DNA of 64,000 nucleotides, taken from contig OY744615.1 of NCBI GenBank assembly GCA_963556255.1, positions 12,310,615 to 12,374,614 on the forward strand, read 5' to 3'. The notes under the pieces were generated by a model. The model saw nothing but the letters and a program-made list of their open reading frames with translations, was not told the origin of the DNA and did no database searches. The translations under genes were made by a program, and so were the position numbers. The DNA is from Allolobophora icterica (Eukaryota; Annelida; Clitellata; Crassiclitellata; Lumbricidae). Every line of letters begins with the position of its first letter. Within the stretch, counting starts at the first letter, position 1. Shown here piece after piece: positions 24,301-36,368 of the stretch.

Positions 24301-27300
24301 GGGAACTCCATGCGCCTTAAGTACTCCAAAATGGTACATTGACGGCGCACATGTAGCTAGCACGGAATCGACGTATGTTGATATTCTCAGGTCATTTCGG
24401 AGAGTAACTCCCAAAACCTTTAGTGAGTCAACTCGCTCAGTCTCGATCATCATCTGAGGAACTGGAGTTTGTAGGCGACGCCTCGAAATTACCATTTCCA
24501 TAGTCTTAGTTTTGTTTAGTCGTAAGTTATTAGCTCCAACCCAGCTCGATATATTTTGAAATTATCCAACTGCAGTATCTATCTGTGAAGAGCCAATAAA
24601 CAAATATGCGTCGTTCGCAAATTTCATGAGTAATTGAGGCTTGTACATCGAAATGTTTGCAATTGATTGTTTTTAGATCTGAGGCTCCAGCAGCATATGA
24701 AAGAGGACCTATCACAGAGCCCTGGACTACGCTGGCTACAGTACTTATGATGTTCTGCCTCCAAATCTAGTAACATGGCCTGTATCTTCAAGATAGGAAA
24801 AAAGCCAACTGTATATCTTATCCGGGATGTTCAGTGATGCGAGCTTTCCGACAAGTGCCGAGTGACGAAGGATGTCAAACGCCTTGGAAAAGTCGGTGAA
24901 AATTACATTAATTACTGTAGTCGAACGGTGACTGTATTCGAACGATAACTGTAGTCCAACAGGAACTGTAGTCGAAAAGAATGTAGCCGAACAGAAACTG
25001 TGGTCGAACTAACTATAGTCGAGAGGCCGAGAACGCGGGGAAGAGGACACCGAAAACATTCGCTATTTTCTCGTTATTTGAGTTTTCGATTAAAAGATTA
25101 AAACGACGAATTGTCTCCTGATGGACCACGGGAGCCTTGCCCACGCAGACTCAGCGATAGATCCACCGTCCCGGGGAGGTCGCCCTGGTTGTAGTCTCTT
25201 AAGATCCCGAGGCTCGCTACGATTTATGCAGATATATTGGTTATTTGGCGCGATATTTATACTTGTTTATATCGCTTACCTGATTTTCGTTGCGGATCTC
25301 TTTATTTGCCAAAGGATCGCATTGTATTTGAGAATAGTAGGCCACAACTGCCAAACCAGTAAATCCCGATAGGAACACCAACACGAATACTCCCGGGATA
25401 TTAAGCAGGATAGTTCTGTAAGAAGTGATTTCAATGGGCATGCATATGGATGTATTTACGTACTTTTCTAGACATGCTAAGTAGATAGCATTGATTATAG
25501 ACATTTATTAAAGCGCATTTCAATTAACTAACAATAGCGCTACAATTATGACTATCGCTACTGATCCAAACAAGTGCGTGTTAGGATTGTTCGCAATTAT
25601 ATGCTGTACATAGCGAAACACTACACAAATTGCAACACTACACAAATACACGTACATAGACACGTAAATGTGAATGAATGTACGCATGTACATAAGCATG
25701 TACGCATGTATGTACGGAATGATCTTCTGCATATTGGCTTGATTGCCGTTTGGTTTCGTTTTTCGACGCCTTGTGCATTAGACACCGGTGCAGCAGAATT
25801 TATTAATTACAATTCCAATTTGGTTCTCATCACAGTTTGCTTTCACAACGATTTAGCTTAGTTTCGGTCAGCGCTTGATGCATTCAGCATTGTTACAGTT
25901 ATATGGGTATGTAATACTATGTATATGTGCATACATGTAGGCCTACGTGTGAATAAATGTATGTAATACTATGTATGTAGGCCTATATATATATATATAT
26001 ATTTGTGTACATAAAGACTTGGGCTTACGTCTGTAAGTATTTATGTACTTAAACACGTATCCATTAATGTATGTGTGTATGTATTCAGACGAATTAAATA
26101 GTGCGTTTTAGAACACTTCATAGATCATACACTTAACTGACGCTTGCCCAGATAACGTAACACTGGTAATAGTACTTACAGTCTGGCTTTGGGAAGGCTT
26201 TGTATTGCTGAGAAGCGTTGAACGGCAGCCTGAGTCAGACCGTAGAGAGGAAGCCACATAAAGGTGCGACCAATCATGATTCCCCAAAACGTATGACGCA
26301 CCGTCGGATCAGGACTCCAGCTGAAACCATATCAACTCAAGACATTATTTCCCTTTATATGTTAACTGTCTGTTGGTTTTCTAATGGAAATTTAATATAG
26401 CATGTCTGAGTATAAATTAAATCTGAGATTATAAATTGCTCCTTTTCTAACGGGATAGTTCCCCATGCATTGAAATAATAATAATGACACGGACAATTTC
26501 TATAGCGCCGTAGCACGACCATGCCGCTACAAGGAAGCTGTACAGAAAGTAACTAAAGTGGTTCGAATCTACATAAATGGAGAAAAGGACATTTTAACCA
26601 ACTATAGACCGAACTCCATCCTCCCATACTTTTCAAAGTTCTTTGAAAAGCTCATATATGTCCGACTCAGTAATTACGTTGAAAATCGAACATAATATAC
26701 CAAGCCCAGCACGGATTCCAACAGGGACACTCTCCATATATGGCCCTGCTGGGTATGGAGGACCAGATATTAAAAGGTATTGAAAATGATTAATACTCTG
26801 TGGGGATATTTCTTGATCTTACAAAAGCATTCGACACGGTCAGTAGATAGTAAGTCAGAGTTTGGGGACACCCCCCCCCGCAAAGGCCTCCCGAGACCTA
26901 CGGACACCTATACCAGATTGCTTTCAAATCGATTTTCGGTTTAGGACCACCCCTCCACAAAGGCCTCCCGAGACCTACGAACGCATATAGCAGATTGCTT
27001 TCAAATCGATTTTCGGTTTGAAAAAATAGGGCATCTTCAGACAGTCCGTGGAATCCACGGACGACACGGACGAAAGAACCCCTTAATCTCAGATCGATTT
27101 TCGGTTTGGGGTCTAACAGCAAAATCGATTTTGAGGGACTCCAGAGCAACTTTCAAAAACGAATATAATCGCCTGACCGTATTGACTATCAGGTATAAAT
27201 AAAAAATAATAAAAATTCAAAAGTTTTTTAAAAGTATTAGTATAAATAAAATAAAAGTCTGACTATAGCATTGACATTTGAATATTACTATCCACTGCTT

Positions 27301-30300
27301 TGACTAACCATTTGATATACCAATTAGAGAAAGTTTCTGCTCGGCATATATAATTATCTATGAAAATGAAGGGCAAAAATCTTTGTGCGTGGTTAGTAAT
27401 TGGCACGAAAAACAGCTGTGGTAATAGCTGTTAGGGGTTTATTGCAAACTTCACTTATTAAGACTGAGAAAGGGTGGTGGTACAAAGCCTTGTATGGGTT
27501 GTGAAAAGGCGGTGAAAAATGAAATAGGTCTCTGCCTAGGTTGTGGCTACAAGGCTGCTAGACTAAAAAAGTTGCGTGATGAAAGCATCTTTGAAGACGA
27601 ATGTAGGCGCCTGGCTGCAATTGAACATCAAGTATAAATAATTAAAATTAATTTTCAAAAAGTATTAGTAGTACTAACTTATGACTAAAGTATTAGTAGT
27701 AATAACTTCTGACTATCGTATTGGCAATGAATGTTGGTGCCTGGCCGTAATTGAATATCATGTATAAATAATTAATTTAAATTCACAATTTTTTTTAAAG
27801 TATTAGTATAAACAACTCCTGATTAAAGTATTAGTCGTAATAATTTCTGACTAAAAATATGGCAGAGTTTGGTAGAGGTGAACTACCCCAGTTTGTGCTC
27901 CACAAAGAGTTTGCTAACTTCCTGAGAGATTTCAGAGCTGTTGCACCAGAAGGACAGATCTCGAAAGATCCGTTAGCTTTCTTGAGTGGAATGTCCCCAA
28001 GTATTATTACACAAATCGAAAAAGAGTTAGGTAGTAGGCGTGGGCTAAAAGTTACTCTAGTATTACCGATTCAGCTTGAAAAAATAAATTTTGATACGGG
28101 CAACACAATCACCACAACCTCCTATTTCAGAAGTACCGCTGCACCAATCCTTAATAAAGCCGATATCCGGGGAGTTGTGCATGAGGCCAAGGCTGAAATC
28201 CTAGAGCGTATCGAAGAGTTCACCAACGAGGGATCTGGATGGAGGGTGAAACGAGTTTTGACTCTAGATTTAGGCACAGCAAAATATCAACCATTTCGAG
28301 CGAGGAGCTATTTTCCCACACCAAAGTATATACCCCCTCGCACGGTTATTAATGTAAAGAATAAAGATAACCGATGCTTCGAGTGGGCCATATTAAGCGC
28401 CATATATCCAGTAGGTCATGGACAAAATCCGGATCGCCCAACTAGGTATCAGGCACACCTGCAGGAGCTAAACTTCAACGGTATAGAATTTCCAGTGAAG
28501 GTCACAGATATCGACAAGTTTGAGCGTCAAAACCCAACTATAAGCGTCTCAGTCTTCGGGTGGGATAAAGCTTTGTATCCAATTCACATTTCAAACCGGG
28601 CCAATGTCCACAATATTGACCTTCTACTACTGGCCGACGACGCCGCAAATGAATTTCATTTGCGAAATGAAGCTCATTTGCAGACTTTTCACTACGTCTG
28701 GATAAAAGACCTTGGCCGAATTCTTCATCAAAATAGCAAGGACAACAACAGCAAACACCCATGTCGCCGCTGCCTACACATATTCTGTAGACAAGACTTG
28801 CTGGATGCCCATATAAAAGATTGTCAGGGCATTAGTGAGAAGCCTCAGCGGATTGAGATGCCAAAAGAGGATGAAAATATCCTCAAATTCCAGAACCATC
28901 GTAAACAGATGCGAGTCCCGTATATCGTTTATGCAGACTTCGAGGCGTTGAACGTGCCAGTCATAAATGCGGCCATGAACCCCAACGAGAGCAACACCAG
29001 ACAGATAGCTGAGCAGAAACCATGTAGTTTTTGTTATATAGTAGTTCGATGCGACGGTCGCACGAAGAAACCAGTTTTATACCGCGGAGAGAACGCCGTG
29101 CAAGAGTTCCTACAACGACTACAAGGCGAGCTGGCCTCTATCAAACAAAAACTGGCCACCGCAGCTAAGATGGTTATGTCAGCAGTTGATCGCCAATCAT
29201 TCCGCGAGGCTACTGAATGTCATATATGCGGAGAAGCGCTTGAAGAGGATAGAGTCACCACTGTCACATTACTGGTAAATACCGAGGTGCTGCTCACAAC
29301 GCCTGCAACCTTAAACTTCGAATATATGCCGATAAGTGCAAGGTACCAGTGGTCTTCCACAATCTACGAGGCTATGACAGTCATCTCATCATGCAAGCGA
29401 TAGGTAGCTGTGAGGCCGCACAGGATGAGGAAACTGAAATTAACTGCATCCCAAACAATATGGAGAAATACATGACATTTAACATTGGACAACTACAGTT
29501 CATTGATAGTCTCCAGTTTCTAAACAGCTCGTTGGATAAATTATCAGGAAACCTATCACGGAAGATCTGAAAGTCACAACGGCGTATATAAACGAAAAAA
29601 ATCATAACGAAAGGTTTGAATTAGATCTGTTGAGACGAAAGGGCGTATATTGTTACGAGCACATTGACAATTACAACCGCTTCGAAGAAGATCGACTTCC
29701 ACCTAAAGAAGCGTTCTACAGCAAGCTCACACGAGAGAACATTTCTGATGAGGATTATCAACACGCCCAACGAGTATGGATTGAATTCGATTGTAAAACT
29801 CTTGGTGATTATCATGACTTGTACCTCCGCACAGATGTACTTCTACTAGCCGATGTATTCGAGACCTTCAGATCCACATCGATGAAGCACTACAATCTGG
29901 ACCCGGCTAACTACTTCAGCCTACCAGGAATGTCCTGGGACGCTTTGTTGAAAAAGACTAAAATCGAGCTCGAACTTCTCACCGATATAGACATGCATTT
30001 ATTTGTAGAGAAAGGTCTCCGAGGTGGAATCTCGATGGTATCTAAGCGCTTCGCAAAAGCCAACAACCCGCAATGCCCAGATCATGATACTACGAAGCCA
30101 AAAAACTGGATCATGTATCTCGACGCTAATAACCTCTACGGCTGGGCGATGCAACAGCCATTGCCAGTTGGAGGATTTAGCTGGGAAAGTCCAACTCTCG
30201 ACGAAGTGTTGGAAACTCCAGACGACGCGCCTGAAGGCTTCCTGCTCGAAGTCGATCTCGGGTACCCGGAACACCTCCATGATGCACATAGCGACTATCC

Positions 30301-33300
30301 CTTAGCACCGGAGACCTTGACAGTCCAGGAGGAGTGGCTGAGTGACTATCAGAATGTGCTTATGAACGAGTTGGAAAGCAAGTTCACAAAGCATGTGAAG
30401 TTAGTGCCAAGCCTACGACCTAAGGAGCGGTATGTGGTCCATTATCGAAATCTCAAACTATACCACTCGTTGGGCCTACGAGTTTCTAAAATCCATCGTG
30501 CTATTAAGTTTAGACAGGAGGCGTGGATGGCTCCATACATCGAGATGAACACGAAATTGAGAGCGAAGGCAGCGTCAGAATTTGAAAAAGACTTCTTCAA
30601 ACTGACTAATAATGCGGTCTATGGCAAGTCCATGGAAAATCTTAGAAAAAGAATCAGAGTTGGCCTGGTTCCGACTTCAAAAGTTGACAAACTTCGTAAA
30701 CTAATTGCCGACCCGGCCTACCTATCACACAAAATCTTCAACGACCAACTCGCCGCGATTCACAGTTTGAAGAACAAGCTCAAGTTAAACAGACCTGTAT
30801 ATGTTGGTCAGGCGGTCCTCGACCTCAGCAAGCATCTGATGTACGATTTCTGGTACAACGATGTGAAAAACGAGTACGGAGAAAAAGCCCAGTTGCTATA
30901 TACAGACACTGACAGCCTGTTGTTTCAGGTGGAAACTCCGAACGCCTATGCCGATATGTGGAACAAAAAACACCTATACGACCTCTCAGAGTTTCCAAGA
31001 GACAGCCCCTACTACGACGCCGAGAACAAGAAAGTCGTGGGCAAGTTCAAAGATGAATGTTGCGGCGTTGCCATAGCCCAATTCCTGGCATTACTCCCTA
31101 AGATGTACTCGATCTTAAAATCGGGCGTTCAGAGATCAGGAAAGCAAAAGGCGTCCAGAGAGCAGTTGTGAAGAAGGATCTACACCACGAGCTATACAAA
31201 AAATGCCTGTTTGAACGAGAAGAGATGCGGCACACACAAGTCGTGATTCGAAGCCACGACCACCAGATCGGTGTGTACGAGCAGAATAAGATCAGCCTCT
31301 CTCCATTAGACACAAAAAAGTGGATACAGGCTGATGGGATAACAACGCTGGCTTACGGGCATTATAAAATTAACGACGGTAGAGTATTCTGTCGGGAGGT
31401 AATTCAGTGCCCATAGGAACTAAAAGCAGCCCTTCACGTACAAACCCGCGGGTAGGACCATCCACCAGATGGTACAAAGCCGCCTGATCGGCCCGACGAA
31501 CAACATTCGAAATAGCGTGGATGGTAAGCGACCAGTTAGGATCGGTAGCGCGTTTACTACCACCCTCGAGCTCACCGGGAGCATACAAATACCGAACAAG
31601 ATCATCGTGTCCGAGAATTGGCTCATCCAGGCCCCACAAACGAGTTTTCATTTGTGAATGAGAGGGCTTCTGTATCACTTTAGCAGCTTTAATCGCGTCA
31701 GCCGGCTTCAAGTCGAGCAAACGCGTAGGCTCATCGTTTAGTGCAGCCACAACTTCAGGCAACCGGCGAACCCATTCTACTGACCGTTCGGATGACCCCT
31801 TGCGGCGAGAAGCAACTCCTGGGCGTATTGAGCACCGAAGAGTCGTTCGGCCAGTGTCCGATTAAAACGTTCAACAATGCCCTGTTGGCGATGGTTACCG
31901 GCCTGTCCGCGTCTCACAAGAACATCGTGTTTTGCCATCAACGGTGTAAAAGCACCCATAAATTCCCGTCCAGGGTCGACCTGAAGGAGTCGAGGCCAAG
32001 TGAGCGGGCCCCGCTTGTAGATCGGGCTTAAAGCGGCGGCGACTTCAGCCGCACTTTTATCAATCAACGGTTCAGCTTGTTTAAATCTTGAACCAACATC
32101 GACCACCGTGAGAGCGTATTTAAAAGTCTTTCGATCTACTTTATCGTGAGGTAAAAACAAGAGATCGGCTTGGTGTACGGCGTTTGGGCGTTTTTCCTCA
32201 AACTTTGGACGTGGTATGCGGTGCGGAACGGGTAGATAAATCTGCCACACAGCTTGCTTTTTAAGCCAATCGCGAGCTTCCGCTTCTGAAACTTTGGCGG
32301 CTGAGGCTAGTTTTTTAACCGCCGCCTTTCCACGCCAGTAATCTCTAGGGCTGTAATAAATAGTTGAAAGGTGCTTAGACATTTTCACTAAAAACTATAT
32401 ATTTCAAACAGGTAAACACAAGCATAAATGATTTTTCATTTGCGTTTTCGCCAGCCCTTCGTTCCAACGCCCATCCCCAGCCTGGACTTCGCTGACATAA
32501 TGGCCGATACGACCCGGGCGTCCTTCTTTTCATAATCTGGAGTTTCATCGGTGAGTGCGATCTTAGACGCGGCTGCAGCGAGAATATCATCTGCGTGGTT
32601 ACGTCCCGGGGTGTCTTTATGCAATGCATAAGCCACATCGTGGTCAAGACACGCGCGATCAAGCTGATTAATACCGTGATAGCGCTGTGACAGCCGTTTA
32701 TCGAGTTTTGTGAATGGGCCACAGTAAGAGTATTTTCCTGTATTCTGAAAAGAACCTTCCGGATTATCTTCCGAAGGCATACCGGATGGAAGGCTCATAT
32801 GCATCTCAGGAAGAGGTAGAGAGTTGAGGGCGCTATTCAAAAGCGAGCCTCCGTGAGACTTATGCTTATGCTGCCGCGCTTTCGATGGCAAAATTTGGCT
32901 CTTCTTTGCACGACAGACGGCACAGGTGCCCTTGTTGGCTGGTCGCCCGTTTCGTAGCTCGACGATTGTTTCATTTGAAGTCTCAGTTTGTTTCTTACAT
33001 CGCAAGCAATACATTGTTTTCGTTGAATACAATCATAACTCGTTGTCTCTATATGGAAATAAAAAAATTTGACCTCGAAACTGACGATGGGAAAAACCAC
33101 CACCATTGGTTGTTACCATCCAGCATACGGTGTATAATCTGTGGGCCTAGCGGATGTGGGAAAACAAATCATGTCTCCATTACCCAGGTTGAGTCCGTTA
33201 AGTTCTTTGGGGTGTACGTAGATCTACACTTAACGTAAGTTCAATGTTAATTCTTCTGGCGCCTCGATATGGAACAAGTTCCCTCTGGAAATCCGACTTT

Positions 33301-36297
33301 CCACTAATCCACAGGAATTTAAAGAGACTACGCACCTTCCTCATTAACGGTTAAATATATTTATACTGGTGCATAATTTTATGTCCGGATGTAGTTAAGT
33401 TTTTTAGTTAAGATAATTATATAATTATACTAATGAATGGAGTTCAATATTTGTATTTTGTCATAAATCTAGTTATCATGGACAAATCTCGAATCACTTT
33501 TCTTCAAAGGTTTAATTACATCGGCTGTCTCTACTGTGAATTTGTGACCATAGCTACCTGGGTGTCCCATCTTTGCGTTATCCCGATCCCTTCTGGGCCT
33601 CCCATTGTAGCCAATGTCTTTTTTTTATCTTGCGCAATTACTGTGATTGACTGTTATCATGATTAGTTGCAATAAAAAATGTACTGATACTGATAGAGAC
33701 TACCACCTCACTGACTTTAATGTTAAGTTTACACGAATAATGTTCAAAATATTAGATATAATGATAACTTTTGAAGTTATCCTCGATTGCTTTACGTCAG
33801 ATGTTTCTTAAGTTCTTTGAAAATATCAGAAATTTTTAGTTAAAACCCGATTATTGATCTGCCATAAGAGATTCAAACTCATTTTTAGGCAAATGTTAAC
33901 TGTGGCATATCAGATCAAACTAAAACAACTGTTTTCTGAGTAAAAGCTCCACAATTTCATAGCAGTAATCTTTAAGAACAATAGAAACTAAAACCTTTAA
34001 GTCATAAAAGTCCACAATTACTCTTGTAACGCAATTATAAGAAAGAGTATATCAAAGAAATGGTAACAAGCAAGCAAACTGTGTAGGGGCCTATATAATA
34101 TACTAACTCGACCAAATCCATGCGTCCTTCCTTTCCAGCGTATTCAATGACATTTCCGATTCCTCCAACAACACTTATACCCTAAGGAGCAAAACAGACT
34201 TAAGGTTTACGTTTTTTTCTAATTTAATTGTGGAAACATACTGCATCACGCCCAAGCCTCTACATAATCTTTCTGGTAAGGCGGTTGGTTGACTAAACTA
34301 CAAGTTGCCAAATACAGGTGATGCACAAAGATTTTAACCCATTGCGCACTAAGTGCACTACCAAGTGCATGAATGGTTGTATGTGTCGGATCTGTTGACA
34401 ATCTCAAAAGGTCAGCTTAGGACTGACGGACGCCGACGTATACGGCACTTGAGTTGGTCTGAAAAATGTTACAGTAGTACAAGCGTTTGAAGATAAAAAC
34501 AATAGACGAGTGTCAAAGGATTTCAGAGACTTAGACTCGACTTTGCCTTACGACTTGTTTTGACATACCTACGTGTGAAAATATACGTAAGGCCTAATAC
34601 CTAATTCAATCACAAAGAGACAGTCATGTACGTTGCATTTCACAACTCTGTTTCCACAGAAGTCAGCCGTCTACTCTAGGTTCAAAAGAAACCGAACCTA
34701 ATTATTAATAACAACATTGAATGTTCGTCGTTTTAAGTAGCTCTATTATCATAATGCACATTTGTACAGAGCAGTCTAAGATATGGATTTGTCTATGAAT
34801 GGGGTCAAACGCACTTGAATTACACGAAAGCAACTGTTGGTTACAAGATAACGATTCTTCAATGAAACTGAACTATTTGGTAGCAAACATAATTCTGATA
34901 ACATTTACAAAGTAAATAAACGAAAATCTAATTAACCGTAATGATAAAGGTCTTTTTCGGTGTATACCTGAATGCATATAGCCATCATTCCCCCAACCAT
35001 TGTGAGAAACTGGAATACATCTGTCCATATCACCGCTCGCATTCCACCCTTCACAATCGAATACAATTCAATTAGTTCATTATGTGCTACAGTTTATTAA
35101 CTAGTCAAATCTAGCTGAAATTTGATTGTTTAAATATCAGTAATGCTGCTTGATGAAGCTATATTCGATAGGGGCCTATGTGCCATGGCTCCTCTTTCAG
35201 CTTAGTGTACCCTTTGGGCATCAACGTGATCAGAGCTGTGCCTAAGCCACCTACTGTACACTGAACCGAGTCAATCACGCTTGGTTTGGTGGAATCAGTG
35301 GATGACCACTCCAATTAACTCGTTCCTGAATGGACGTACAATAATGGTAAAAATAGGCTCGGCCTTCACGGTTTCGACACCAGTGCCATTCGGTGACGCG
35401 CAAGGCTCAGTACTAGGGCCGCTTCTTAACCTCCTCAATATAGCCGATTTGACACAACTCGGTAATTCCCTGGGAGAGTAAATTCACCAATACGCCGATG
35501 ATGCACATCTAGCTGCCTCTGAATCCGTCAAAGACACGGTATATTTGGCTTGGCACACGCCAGGCGCGGTCAAACTTTGCGAAAGTACGAGAAAGTTTCA
35601 ATTCCCTGATTGGAATCCAGAGCTCGTTGTCCGTAACCTTGGTGTGGTTCTTGAAGGAGACTTGAAGAGGGTGGATCACGTGATCTTCTTTTGCAGGTAC
35701 TGCTTCTATCAGCTGCGTCAGATAAGGGTCATACGACGCAATCTATCAGACAGCGCTGCAGTGACCTTTTTGCACACTTTCATCTTAAGGTGCCTGGATT
35801 ATTGTAATTCAGTCCTCGCGGGTTTTTCGGCATTCTGTTTGCACCAGCACCAGTCCGTCCTTAATTGTGCACCTCGAGTCGTAGCCAATAGGCCGAAATA
35901 TCTCATATAATTATTGCAATATTTACATGCGATAGACTGGCTTCCTGTTGCCAAGCGGATTTCGTTTTAAATCATCTTGCTGGCACGTGCTTCAATTGTT
36001 AGATCTGCCCCGAGCTATACGTTCCAGGTTAAAGTCGACCTGGTCAGCGATCATTGCGCTCTCCTAGATGTGGAGATAGGCAGGTGCCGCGGTTCCTCAC
36101 ATCAACCTGAGGTCATCGTGGCTTCTCGTGTATTAGACCGTCTTCATGGAACAATCTTCCATTGCATTTACGTGTTGTGGCACTGTCCCTTGTGCAGCAA
36201 GCATTTTCAAACTGTCTAAAAGCACTTGTTTAAATCAGATGGCTATGTGTGCAACGCTTTTGTGAGGTACTGAAAGGGCGCTATATTAAGTATCTTG

Positions 36298-36368
<71 letters not shown>

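Larger units (their letters stand above)
26843..33180 (+). mobile_element. Polinton/Maverick (adintovirus-like) fragment in intron 6 of gene B
   Basis: A decayed left portion of a large self-synthesising DNA transposon or integrated virus-like element. Order: repeat-bearing left terminus (26849-27110), TATA-containing repeat modules, a small CxxC protein, DNA polymerase B (+), integrase (-), zinc-ribbon/phospholipase A2 protein (-), and an ATPase start (+). At about 33178 the ATPase is cut and LINE sequence follows, so the capsid genes, protease and right terminus are missing. Polymerase and integrase carry frameshifts. Pairing of a protein-primed PolB with a retroviral-type integrase defines Polintons; the phospholipase is typical of the adintovirus-like branch. 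Genes A and C lack it. Confidence 0.85.

Noticed and set aside
33053..33238. Novel small ATPase with a unique C-terminus.
   Set aside because: The C-terminal residues are LINE reverse transcriptase sequence read through after truncation of a Polinton ATPase.
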